DNA of 21,026 bases from Coemansia sp. RSA 922 (Eukaryota > Kickxellomycota > Kickxellomycetes > Kickxellales > Kickxellaceae): the NCBI GenBank assembly GCA_027577415.1, contig JANBQS010000324.1, forward strand, positions 1-21,026, written 5' to 3'. Shown here piece by piece: positions 7,884 through 16,361 of the stretch (positions are counted from its first letter, which is position 1; each line of letters opens with the position of its first letter). A model generated the notes under the pieces. That model searched no databases, was not told the DNA's origin, and saw only the letters and a program-made list of their open reading frames with translations. Made by a program: the position numbers and the translations under genes.

Positions 7884-9000
7884 CCTCTTTTTCGTTAGAG
7901 CCATTAACGGTTAAAAGTGAAGTCACGCATTAGTATGTTTGGCAGCAACCATGAGCTTGTGCTTCATGTTTACCAAGCTAGTGATTTACATATTATGTTT
8001 TTGGTTGACAGGCACTATGAGCGCATTACATTACGACTTTCTTAGTGCACTCCATTTTATTAAATAGTTTTGTTGGAGTTTTATTTTGTCAGTTTGTTCA
8101 AATATATTGATAGCAACAAAGAAACGAATCAAGAAATACATATGGACATGATACGCGTTGTGCTTACCAAGCTAAATGACATAACACCTGTAGTGGCACT
8201 CACGCAGCATGCTATAATTCTGAGTGACTGTTGTTTTGATAGCTCTTGGTAACGAACTAGCACGATTTTATTAGAAATGACTGTGGAGAGTGTGTGAGTC
8301 AGTGTTACATTGGTGCAAAATGATTATTTGGCTAGAAGACAACTTGATAGTTTAGATGTGGGGAGGGAAAAGGTGCTAACAACCCCCATGTACATATTTT
8401 CCTCCAGCCATGCATCCATCAAAGCGGGAAAAGCCGCTTGTTAATGTATTTTTACGGCTGAAGAGTGAAACCAGAATCAAATGTTTTACATTCAAAGCAC
8501 AGCAAAGAAAAAAAATGACATATTTAAAAGCTGCTAGATAATAGAGAGCGTAAAGGCGAAATTGGACGCTACCAACAGACACACATCCAACATTTGGTTG
8601 CCTTTCTTCAAATGAAATCATTATTGTTTGAAAGTTGGCATGGTCTTGCATTTCTTACCTCACCCTTACTTCAGACAAGGTGCCTGTGAGCAACACTGCT
8701 TTTAGCTATGTTTCAGACGGTCATATTTGCTCATCTGGTTGCAATTCAAAAGCAGCATGTTCTTTGTTGGATAGAAAATACAACTACACAACCAACGACG
8801 CCATTGTCTTGGGGGAGAGGTAAGAATTAGATCATTTTTTGGCCATGCCTTGCACTCGGAAAATGTCCACGCTACAGGTGAGGACATATAAAAGGCACTG
8901 CCTGGACAAGTGTTGATACTCGCTCCTCGTTATTCTCATCTCTCACATTATTTTCTTAAACAACTAGCACCTACAAGTTTCACAAGTTTTACACCTTACT
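7884..9000. promoter_or_regulatory. Flank between copies 2 and 3, including the copy 3 promoter
   Basis: The 3' flank holds GTATGTTTGGCAGCAACC, TAGTGATTTACA and CAAATATATTGATAGCAACA (about 8099-8118), parallel to that of copy 1. Unit 3 begins at about 8281: a shortened purine box (ATGTGGGGAGGGAAAAGG, about 8355-8372), CTCCAGCCATGCATCCAT (about 8402-8419), CCAACAGACACACATCCAAC (8572), the TGGCCATGCC..GCACTCGGAAA box (about 8840-8860), and TATAAAAG (8887-8894), 114 bases before the ATG. CTATAAATAAATG is not retained. I see no other gene. Confidence 0.68.
8887..8894 (+). promoter_or_regulatory. TATA box of copy 3
   Basis: TATAAAAG, 114 bases before the ATG, followed by GCACTGCCTGGACAAGTG. Confidence 0.75.
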
Positions 9001-9363
9001 ATGCCTGCTACCATTATTAGGAAAGACGATTTCGCTTCTTTGGGTGCTATTCATAATTTTGTTAACACGAATCACCCTGAAAAGGACTACATTGTTTCGT
9101 ATGCTTTTGACGACATTCGTGGAATGCTTGTCACAATGATGTTTGCAGAATTATGCAATGATGAGGATATTGTTATCTTTGTGGTTAGGAATAATTCCAA
9201 CCAGGATTTTATTGATAGTGTAGAAGTGGATGATGGCAAATGCGTCGTCAGCCTATACGAGCCAGTGACTCAGATAGCTTACACTAAGGAAGGAACTGCG
9301 ATTCCGGTGCCAAAGAGAATCATTGAAAAAATTCCAGAGGCACTACTAGGTTTACTTGGATAA
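9001..9363 (+). CDS. Tandem-family small protein, copy 3 (unrecognised)
   Basis: 120 residues, the shortest copy, beginning MPATIIRKDDFAS. It has F20, H25-P26-E27-K28-D29-Y30, a strand IVSYAFDD (31-38), helix-like MMFAELC (46-52), a strand DIVIFVVRN (56-64), QIAYTKEGTAIPVP (91-104) and a C-terminal helix-like RIIEKIPEALLGLLG. It shares the KEGT-x-[MI]PVP turn with copy 1 and the LCN-x-[DE]DI region with copy 1 in part. It ends without the polar tail seen in copies 1 and 2. There is no signal peptide, span or CxxC. It is the best template for recognising the relic copy at 3981. Function unknown. Confidence 0.8.
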   Translation: MPATIIRKDDFASLGAIHNFVNTNHPEKDYIVSYAFDDIRGMLVTMMFAELCNDEDIVIFVVRNNSNQDFIDSVEVDDGKCVVSLYEPVTQIAYTKEGTAIPVPKRIIEKIPEALLGLLG

Positions 9364-10312
9364 ACTCTTTTCAATTAAGCATAATTGGAGCCAGGGGTTG
9401 TGTCAGAAGTGAAATCATACATTTTTATGATTCCTGTTTCATGTTGCTAGTTGTTTACAGATTTTGATTTTTGGCTGGCAAACACTCCCGAGTGCATGTC
9501 GTTATGACTTGCCCCTACATTCCTTTATATTATATAATTGTTATTAGAAATTTTATTATGCCAAATGGTCCAAATAAACTGTCAGTAACAAAAAATTGTC
9601 TCTAAGGATACTTTTAATATACTCGTCAAGGCAAGATGGGTGTATAACATATATTAGTACTAGTGTAGCCCAATATTATAACGTGCGTGCTATTGTTCTG
9701 ACAGCTCTTGGTTTATAATTAACGCAATCCTATTAGAAATGGCTGTTAGATAAAGTATGAGTCATTATAATACTCTGTTCCATTATATTATTTAAGTTGA
9801 AGAGGACATTTCTTAGCTTAGAGAGAGAGAGAGAAAAAAGGGAAGGGGGAGGGAAGAACACCTCTGGACAGGTTTTCCTTCCAGTCGAGCATCCATAGGA
9901 AAGAAGTGCTGTATGTTAAAGTCCTCTGTTGATTGGAGCACAGAGCTCAACGTCAATGAACACGAGGGAAAGATGAAATCAGGCACTACCAGCTGACATG
10001 CATCCGACATGTCTTTCTTCAAAAAAAAAAAAAGAACTTGTACATGGCTACTACTGGCAAAGGCTCGTTTGAATGTGACAGCTTCATGTGAAGCAAGCAT
10101 GTGGATTTTCTCGACTGCTATTAAAAAGCACGTGTTTTTTTTGCAGTCAACGTGCACCATTGCCTTAAAGAAAATGGTTGGAAAGGAATTGAACACTGTA
10201 TTATAAAGGATACTTTTTTCTACAGCTAAGGGGATGCCTGCTCTTCCCCTGCAGTATTGACGCCTTTCTCTTTACCATTATTCTATATTCCACATATTTT
10301 TTACATACCATT
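9364..10312. promoter_or_regulatory. Flank between copies 3 and 4, including the diverged copy 4 promoter
   Basis: The 3' flank of copy 3 has CAAATAAACTGTCAGTAACA (about 9571-9590), matching the flanks of copies 1 and 2. Unit 4 then shows GACAGCTCTTGG and TATTAGAAATGGCTGTTAGA (similar to unit 3), a GA-dinucleotide run (about 9820-9834) in place of the purine box, CATCCATAGG, and a degenerate CCAGCTGACATGCATCCGAC (9989). The usual TATA position is deleted: CTACAGCTAAGGGGATGCCT runs straight into the downstream block. A TATAAAG lies at 10202-10208 instead, 111 bases before the ATG. No further gene is visible. Confidence 0.62.
10202..10208 (+). promoter_or_regulatory. Candidate displaced TATA box of copy 4
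   Basis: TATAAAG, 111 bases before the ATG. It is not at the position homologous to the other TATA boxes, which is deleted at about 10236. It may be a replacement element or chance. Confidence 0.45.
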
Positions 10313-10699
10313 ATGCCTACTGCGATTACTGAGATAAATGCTTTAATCATTACTGAGGCCATCCACAAATATGCTAAAGATGCATGCTCTAACAAAAAAT
10401 ACCTGTTTGTATGCTATTATGAAGCAGACTTAGGTACTGACAAAACGAAAGAGTTGCAAGAATTATGTACGAGTGTCAGTAATGTAAATATTGTTTTGGT
10501 TTCCATGGACAAATCCCACGAGAATCTTTTCAACCATGTTGTACATAGTGGTTTAACTAGATCTGTTACACTTGACAATGCCCCTCCACATACAGTAATG
10601 GTAGCATCCTATACTGGGAATGGAGAAGAGACAGCTACACCAGAAGAGATATCAAACGAAATTAATAAAATTGTTTTAAGATGGGGTGCCCGGCTATGA
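10313..10699 (+). CDS. Tandem-family small protein, copy 4 (unrecognised, divergent)
   Basis: 128 residues beginning MPTAITEINAL. Y20 and K28-x-Y30 are kept at exactly the same positions as in the other copies, but HPG is replaced by CSN. Then come LFVCYYEADL, helix-like TKELQELCTS (45-54), a strand NVNIVLVSMD (57-66), LFNHVV, a region DNAPPHTVMVASY (88-100), GNGEE and a helix-like TPEEISNEINKIVL. The late A-S-Y-x-x-N-G element corresponds to A-Y-S-K-E-G of copy 1. It ends LRWGARL. It is the copy closest to the relic gene. Convergent with the creC-like gene, with a 219-base gap. Function unknown. Confidence 0.77.
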   Translation: MPTAITEINALIITEAIHKYAKDACSNKKYLFVCYYEADLGTDKTKELQELCTSVSNVNIVLVSMDKSHENLFNHVVHSGLTRSVTLDNAPPHTVMVASYTGNGEETATPEEISNEINKIVLRWGARL

Positions 10700-10918
10700 T
10701 ACTCCAGTGAGCGTTAAATATGTGGCTAAAAGTACCAATGTACATAGTAACACTAGAACACAAATAGGTTTTTAGTATCAGGGCCACCTAGTTTTTGGAT
10801 ACTACCCAATAAGTACTTGGAAAAAAAAGTAGCTACATTCAATGTCCTCAATCGACAAAATAGTATTAAATAAATTTCCATACAATACACACCTAATCAC
10901 TATAAATAAATAATATTT

Positions 10919-12685
10919 TCAAATAAACGACGAAAGATCAAAAGTAGCCGGCCTTTTCCACACCTTGATAATACCACGCCTACATGCGGTAACCAACAGA
11001 TCCTGACTAAACTGTAACGAACATATTGGCGAGTCATGAATAGCCACAGCGACCAACGGTTGAAGTACAGCGACCGCCGCCCTAGGTAATCTCGGATGCA
11101 CGATATCCGACGGTCCATCATCATAACCCTTCAAATGCACGTCCTCCACTCTATGCAAAGGCGCCCTAGGTCGATGCAACGCCGCCAAGGAAAAGTCCCA
11201 GACCAACAATTTCGCATCATCGGCCACACTCATAAACCGATACGTGCTCTCGTCCTCATGACCCACAGGGTCAAACGCAATCGCACGGACCCAGGACTCA
11301 TGACCCTGACACCTAGCAACAATTGTCTGGTCGTAAAAGCTCCACACAGTAATCAGATCGTCTTTGCCGCCAGCAACCACATACTTGCCGTCCTCGCTCC
11401 ACGCGCAGCAAGTGAACCCGCCAAAATAAGATAAATACACGTCCTCCAATATCTCATTCAAGTAATCCACAATCCGCAATCCGCCGTCCTCTGACCCAAT
11501 AGCTACGCGCTGACCGTCCGGTGAAAACGCAATACAAGTGACCTGCCTGCCACCCAGTTTCCAAAACGCCACCGGATTACACTTTGGTTTCAACGACCCA
11601 GCCACCTCGAACGCATCCATAGTCAGACGCCTATTGGAGTGTGCCAGAGCAGGCACGCAAAAATCTTCCTTTGTGCGATCCATGATCATAACACATCCAT
11701 CGTCCGTACCCACCATGAACAGGGACCCGGAACCGGGAATCCACCTGACACAGACGATAGCCGGCGTATACCCAGAGTTTTTATTCAGCCTCGCGTACTT
11801 GCCACTAATCGGGTCATACCAGATAATATTCCCATGAACAAAGCCCATGACCATATCCAGCCGGTTCTCACCCCTCGTCGACTGGTTAATGTCATGACAC
11901 AGAGGAGTATTAGACACCAAATCGAATCTAGCCAGTGTCTCCCCGCTACACTCTGGCTGCAACCCGACCCAGGCCATACACCGTGGAGCATTAAACATAA
12001 GATAGGTCGAATGCTGGTTATCTCCGACTATCCACCGCGCCAGGTTCTCATTCGTCACTATCCGGCTAACAAAAGTCGACGTCGATTTCGTAACAATCCC
12101 TTTACTATGCACAGAAGCACCATTACTCTGACTACTAGCCGTGCCAACCACCGGCGTACCAGTAAGATTTTGCAAAGCACCCGAGCTACTGCCAAGCACA
12201 GCTTTACTCAAATACGACCGACCCTGTCTAAATCCATGACCCCTTCCGCCGCTCCCCAAAGGAGAAGAATTAGACACCCCCTCAACACCAGCATCGCCAG
12301 CAGGCGGTATCGCAGTGGTCTCAGCAACGCGGAATATAGACACCTGCGTCGGCCTATTAGCCAGCATATGCAGGTTCGATTTAGGTATACTAGCCGTAAC
12401 AGCACTGGTAGCCCGCGAACTGACCTGCGGACTCGTATCAGCAAACATCAGGCCGCCACTAGCCATAGCCGAACTAGCAGCGCTAAACTTCATACCGCTA
12501 GAGCCATTACTAACAGGTTGTGTTTCTGTTCCACTGGCTCCAAGACATAGGTCATCAGCTCCGGAATCGCGACCAATATGTGGCAAGAACTGATTGGCAG
12601 CGTCTTCAGTTGTGAATTCAGAAGCTAATGTCCACCGACCTTCCGGCGTATCAAAATGCGTACACGGTAGGGACTTTGAACTCAT
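10919..12685 (-). CDS. creC: WD40 protein of the creC/WDR20/DMWD family
   Basis: 588 residues, close to the roughly 590 of Aspergillus CreC. In that fungus CreC stabilises the deubiquitinase CreB in carbon catabolite repression; the human relatives WDR20 and DMWD activate USP12/USP46. The N-terminal third is Ser/Gly-rich and poorly conserved. The WD40 part starts at about 245 with RCMAWVG, then GFVHGNIIWYDPISGKYARLNK, VRWIPGSGSLFMVGTDDGC, CNPVAFWKLGGRQVTCIAFSPDGQ, SYFGGFTCCAWSEDGKYVVAGG, DDLITVWSF and GHESWVRAIAFDP, which is the diagnostic family order. The last repeat (SPICSLQFSQDLLVTACRRG...IKVWKRP) comes after a non-repeat segment. The start ATG is at 12683-12685. It lies 106 bases downstream of the copper ATPase stop, same strand. 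Whether it serves carbon repression here is inferred only from homology. Confidence 0.9.
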   Translation of the reverse strand: MSSKSLPCTHFDTPEGRWTLASEFTTEDAANQFLPHIGRDSGADDLCLGASGTETQPVSNGSSGMKFSAASSAMASGGLMFADTSPQVSSRATSAVTASIPKSNLHMLANRPTQVSIFRVAETTAIPPAGDAGVEGVSNSSPLGSGGRGHGFRQGRSYLSKAVLGSSSGALQNLTGTPVVGTASSQSNGASVHSKGIVTKSTSTFVSRIVTNENLARWIVGDNQHSTYLMFNAPRCMAWVGLQPECSGETLARFDLVSNTPLCHDINQSTRGENRLDMVMGFVHGNIIWYDPISGKYARLNKNSGYTPAIVCVRWIPGSGSLFMVGTDDGCVMIMDRTKEDFCVPALAHSNRRLTMDAFEVAGSLKPKCNPVAFWKLGGRQVTCIAFSPDGQRVAIGSEDGGLRIVDYLNEILEDVYLSYFGGFTCCAWSEDGKYVVAGGKDDLITVWSFYDQTIVARCQGHESWVRAIAFDPVGHEDESTYRFMSVADDAKLLVWDFSLAALHRPRAPLHRVEDVHLKGYDDGPSDIVHPRLPRAAVAVLQPLVAVAIHDSPICSLQFSQDLLVTACRRGIIKVWKRPATFDLSSFI

Positions 12686-12791
12686 AACACAAATATAGAA
12701 TCAGAATATATAAACGAGGAAATACATTTAAAAAAAAGAGAGAGAGAAAAAGAAAGACGTCATCTAATAGAATAAAAAAAAAGGAACTTGA
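12686..12791 (-). promoter_or_regulatory. Short spacer upstream of the creC-like gene
   Basis: Only 106 bases separate the copper ATPase stop from the creC-like ATG. They must hold the ATPase 3' end and the creC-like promoter, and they include a purine-rich (plus-strand) tract at about 12730-12756. No specific element is recognised. Confidence 0.45.
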
Positions 12792-15700
12792 TTAGATAGC
12801 GAATATAGCATCTGGCGGACCATTCTGCGACAATGGCTTATATCTGTTGTTCGACGATGAGCCCAGTCCAAAGTAGCCATCAGACTGGGGACGACCGTCG
12901 TAGAGCGAGTCAGCGCTCGACATGACACCCAACTCGACCGCGCCGTCAAAGCCCGGGGTATCCGACAGATCCACTACAAAGTCACCCGAGCGGCGAGCCT
13001 TCTTCTGGCGGGGCGCGGCAAGGATCTGCACCTCCGACAACTGCAGTGGCAGAGCGCCAGGAGCCGAGGGCGCACGACAGATAGGCTTTCTATACAGCTT
13101 GAGCAGGAGGCTGCTGGCCATGACACTGAGCGAGCTCATAGCCATAGCAAGGCCCGCGAACATCGGGGGCATCATGACACCCAGGGGCATGAACAGGCCC
13201 ATGGCCAGCGGGATGCCCAGCATGTTGTAGATACTAGCCCAGACGTAGTTCCACTGGATGCGGCGGAAGATAGTGCGGGACAGATCCAGCGCCGCCACGA
13301 CGTCCGTCACGTCCTCGCGCATCAGCACCATGGTAGCCGCCTCCATGGCAACGTCCGTTCCAGACCGCATGGCAATACCCACCTGCGCCGCTGCCAGCGC
13401 CGCGCCGTCGTTAACGCCATCGCCCACCATAGCCACACGCTTACTGACCAGACGCTTACGCCGCAACACGCCGCCGCGCACCAGCGTCGTTTCCTGCTGC
13501 AGCTGGCCTATGATAGCCGCCTTCCCCGCAGGCGAGACGCCCGCATAGACCCTGCGAATGCCGCACTCCGCAGCAACCGCCTGCGCAGTCAATGGCTGGT
13601 CGCCCGTAACCATGACGCACTCCACGCCCATCGCCTGCAGGGTAGCAACCGCCGGGATAGTCTCGGCACGCAGCACATCGGAGAGCGCCAGCCATCCAGC
13701 AAACGCGCCATGCAGGGCGACAAACACCACGGTCCGGCCCATGCGTTCCTGGCCAGACTTTGCAGCGACAAAGTCCGCCGGCGCCGAGATGCCCTTGCTC
13801 TCCAAGAAGGCCAGGCTGCCAACGAGCACGCCAGCGCCAGCGCCAAACTCGCTCGCATAGGAGCCAGCGCCTGCAGCCAGATCCGGAGTGACATGGCAAC
13901 TGATGCCAGCACCAGGAACCGAGTCAAAGTCGACAGCCAGCGCGGGCAGCGAGGGCCCCGTGACAGAGAGCAGCGACAGCGCGTAAGAGTGGATAGCACG
14001 GCCCAGCGGGTGCTCAGACCCAGACTCGGCAGCGCCAGCGAGCAAGACAAAGGCGCGCTGGCTCAAGTGGCGGCCGCGGATAGCCGACACATAGTCGATA
14101 TCCGCCACCGACAAGCGGCCATTAGTAAGAGTCCCAGTCTTGTCAAACACGACGACGTCGATGCGGCTAGCAGCCTCCAATGCCTCTCCGCCCTTGATCA
14201 GCACACCCAGCTGGGCACCAACACCAGTGCCGACCATAACAGCGGTCGGCGTGCTCAGGCCCAGAGCGCAGGGGCAGGCAACAACAACAACAGCCACGGC
14301 GATCTTCAAGCAGCCGACAATATAGCTACCAGTCTCCTCAGCCTCAGCAGCAAACATGCGGGGCTTGGGAAGGCCAGTGTAGGCGACAGTGACCCAGCCC
14401 AGGAAGGTCAGCAGCGAGATGGCCAGCACGCAGGGTGCAAAGTAGCGCGCCACGCGGTCGGCGTATGCCTGGATAGGCGCCTTGGCCGTCTGCGCGTCCT
14501 CGACAAGCTGCACGATCTGCGCCAGCGTAGTGTCAGCGCCAACACGCGACGCCTCCATGACAAATGAGCCCGTCGAGTTGACAGTTCCCGCAACGAGCAG
14601 CGAGCCGACGGTCTTGGAAACAGGAAGCGCCTCGCCCGTGACAGTAGACTCATCGACCTGCGACGAGCCCAACACCAGCGTGCCATCAGCCGGGATACGC
14701 TCGCCGGGGAAGACGCGCAGATGGTCGCCGACCTGGATCATCTCCGTGGCAATACGCGACTCCTCGGCGACATGCCCCGTAGCCGTGTCGTAGACAACCA
14801 GCGTAGCCTGCGGCGGCGTCAGCGTCATCAGCGTCGACAGCGCAGCCGACGCATTGCCCTTGGCCATGTTCTCCAGGTAGCGGCCCAGCGACACAAAGGT
14901 GATCAGCATGGCAGGCGCCTCAAAGAAGCAGTGCGGGCGCGGGTGGCGGCCATGGATGACCGACCACAGGAGCATGAACAGCGAGAAAAAGTACGACAGC
15001 GACGTGCCCGTCGTCACCAGCACATCCATATTGGCATTGCCGTGCCTTAGCGCCTTGAAGGCGTTGCGGTAGAAGCAGGCGCCAATGACAAACTGCAGCG
15101 GCGTCGTCAGGAGCAGCTGGCACAGCGCGCCCAGCGGAAGTCCCGGCAGCACCTGCCACATGACGATAGGCGCCAGCGGCTTAATATGCGGCGCGGCCTT
15201 GGCCAGGAAGATGACGGGAATCGAGAACCACAGCGACATCCAGAACCGATGCCGCCACGCCAGGATGTCGCGCGTCCGCTGCAGCGACTCCAGCTGCGTG
15301 TTGCTGCGCGACGCGTCGGCCACCAGCACGTCAAAGCCAGCCGCCTCCACCACCGCCACCAGCCGCCTGACGCCAACCTCGGCGCTGCGGTACTCGATCG
15401 CCGCCGTCTCCAGCGCCAGGCTGACTGCCACCGACATCACGCCGGGCTCGCGGGCAACAGCGCGCTCAATGGCCGCCACACACGACGCACACGTCATGCC
15501 GTAGACATTGAGGACCAGCTTGGACGCCCGCCCAGCATCAACAACCGACGCCTCGAACCCCAGCTCCTCGATCCACTGCACCACTGCCGCCGCCGTAGTG
15601 ACGCCGCCGTCGAACCGCACCGTCACACGCTGCGCCAGCAGAGACACGCTGACGTCGACAATGCCCGCACGCCTCGCCAGCCCGCGTTCAATAGACGCCA

Positions 15701-16361
15701 CACACGATGAGCACGTCATGCCGCGCACGTCAAACTGCGCACTGACCACCGAGTCGCCCACCACCAGCGTCTCGCCAGACTTGCCGCTCGAAAACGAGCC
15801 GCCCACAGCCGAGCCCTCGGTCCTGAGCTTAGACACCGAAGCCTGGGGTGGCAGTAGCGGCTGCTCGGACTCTCTGGTCGCAAGTGTCTCCACCGAGTCC
15901 TCCAAGTCAACGGCCTCCAGCGGATCATCCACTTCAAACCCACACTCCTCAATGGTCTTCACAATAGCCGCCACGGCAACGATTTGCGGGTCATAGTTGA
16001 TGTCAGCCCGCTCGTCCTCAAGTGAGATGTCAACTGACTCGATACCAGCCAACCCGCCCAAGGCGCCCTTGATCGCCTTTACGCAAGACTGGCACGTCAT
16101 TCCATGGACTCCCAGCTGCACCAATGCTCCCCCGCTGTCTGCTAGGCGTGCATCAAATCCGCATGCCTCGATAGCCTCTGTGATTTCAGCTGTTGTCACC
16201 GTTTGTGTATCTATCTCCACCACCGCCTGCTCGTCCTCAAGCGAAACTTCGACCGATAACACTCCTGGTACGTCGCTTAGTGCTGACTTGATAGCGCGTA
16301 CACACGACTGGCATGTCATGCCATGGACTGACCACGTATGTCTCTGTTCAAACTCGGCCAT
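12792..16361 (-). CDS. CCC2: Copper-transporting P1B-type ATPase (CCC2/ATP7 type) with four metal-binding domains
   Basis: 1189 residues; pumps Cu+ into the late Golgi/secretory lumen in fungi. Four HMA domains carry GMTCxxC: C17/C20, C90/C93, C217/C220 and C291/C294. Then come membrane spans from about 372, the actuator motif TGEA (575-578), the metal-site CPC (696-698), the phosphorylation motif DKTGT (740-744), the SEHPLG loop (782-787), TGDQ (919-922), GDGVND (980-985), YN in the seventh span and MxxSS in the eighth, all placing it in the copper subgroup. Yeast Ccc2 has two HMA domains; four is more like filamentous or basal fungi. Oddities: TGDQ where TGDN is usual, NDGAALAAAQVG where NDSPALAxADVG is usual, and a basic extra loop (about 957-975) before the GDG motif. 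The ATG at 16359-16361 begins MAEFEQRHTW. It is very GC-rich. Confidence 0.95.
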   Translation of the reverse strand: MAEFEQRHTWSVHGMTCQSCVRAIKSALSDVPGVLSVEVSLEDEQAVVEIDTQTVTTAEITEAIEACGFDARLADSGGALVQLGVHGMTCQSCVKAIKGALGGLAGIESVDISLEDERADINYDPQIVAVAAIVKTIEECGFEVDDPLEAVDLEDSVETLATRESEQPLLPPQASVSKLRTEGSAVGGSFSSGKSGETLVVGDSVVSAQFDVRGMTCSSCVASIERGLARRAGIVDVSVSLLAQRVTVRFDGGVTTAAAVVQWIEELGFEASVVDAGRASKLVLNVYGMTCASCVAAIERAVAREPGVMSVAVSLALETAAIEYRSAEVGVRRLVAVVEAAGFDVLVADASRSNTQLESLQRTRDILAWRHRFWMSLWFSIPVIFLAKAAPHIKPLAPIVMWQVLPGLPLGALCQLLLTTPLQFVIGACFYRNAFKALRHGNANMDVLVTTGTSLSYFFSLFMLLWSVIHGRHPRPHCFFEAPAMLITFVSLGRYLENMAKGNASAALSTLMTLTPPQATLVVYDTATGHVAEESRIATEMIQVGDHLRVFPGERIPADGTLVLGSSQVDESTVTGEALPVSKTVGSLLVAGTVNSTGSFVMEASRVGADTTLAQIVQLVEDAQTAKAPIQAYADRVARYFAPCVLAISLLTFLGWVTVAYTGLPKPRMFAAEAEETGSYIVGCLKIAVAVVVVACPCALGLSTPTAVMVGTGVGAQLGVLIKGGEALEAASRIDVVVFDKTGTLTNGRLSVADIDYVSAIRGRHLSQRAFVLLAGAAESGSEHPLGRAIHSYALSLLSVTGPSLPALAVDFDSVPGAGISCHVTPDLAAGAGSYASEFGAGAGVLVGSLAFLESKGISAPADFVAAKSGQERMGRTVVFVALHGAFAGWLALSDVLRAETIPAVATLQAMGVECVMVTGDQPLTAQAVAAECGIRRVYAGVSPAGKAAIIGQLQQETTLVRGGVLRRKRLVSKRVAMVGDGVNDGAALAAAQVGIAMRSGTDVAMEAATMVLMREDVTDVVAALDLSRTIFRRIQWNYVWASIYNMLGIPLAMGLFMPLGVMMPPMFAGLAMAMSSLSVMASSLLLKLYRKPICRAPSAPGALPLQLSEVQILAAPRQKKARRSGDFVVDLSDTPGFDGAVELGVMSSADSLYDGRPQSDGYFGLGSSSNNRYKPLSQNGPPDAIFAI

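Larger units (their letters stand above)
6735..8280 (+). repeat. Tandem unit 2 of 4
   Basis: Second copy. By eye, about 90 bases around 6838-6930 differ from 5240-5330 at only about six positions, and 7006-7080 differs from 5400-5470 at about nine. Similarity to unit 3 is clear but lower. Its first 100 bases duplicate the last transmembrane codons of the membrane-protein gene without an open frame, which indicates that the original duplication cut through that gene. Confidence 0.8.
8281..9745 (+). repeat. Tandem unit 3 of 4
   Basis: Third copy, more diverged and with internal deletions upstream. Anchors are the ATGCATCC motif, the CCAACAGACACACATCCAAC block (identical to units 1 and 2), the TATA block and the leader CAAGTTTTACACCTTACT. 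Block-to-block spacing is 1465 bases from unit 2 and 1417 to unit 4. Confidence 0.75.
9746..10720 (+). repeat. Tandem unit 4 of 4 (most diverged)
   Basis: Last and most diverged copy, recognised by the paralogous gene, the degenerate 9989 block and the downstream promoter segment ACCATTATTCTATATTCCAC. Its 3' flank has lost obvious similarity, and the array ends before the convergent creC-like gene. The promoter tail and several coding positions are closest to the relic copy at the left end of the array. Confidence 0.62.

Noticed and set aside
9820..10033. GA-dinucleotide run and an A13 run considered as a mobile-element signature
   Set aside because: No target-site duplication, terminal repeat or transposase or reverse-transcriptase coding is nearby; these look like simple-sequence expansions within unit 4.
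5165..10720. Idea that the direct repeats are long terminal repeats of a retroelement
   Set aside because: There are four head-to-tail copies each containing a gene, with no internal element coding, no TG...CA ends and no primer-binding site; tandem duplication explains them better.
11639..12550. Plus-strand open frame of 303 codons
   Set aside because: Antisense to the creC-like gene, with Arg/Thr/Ser-rich shadow composition.
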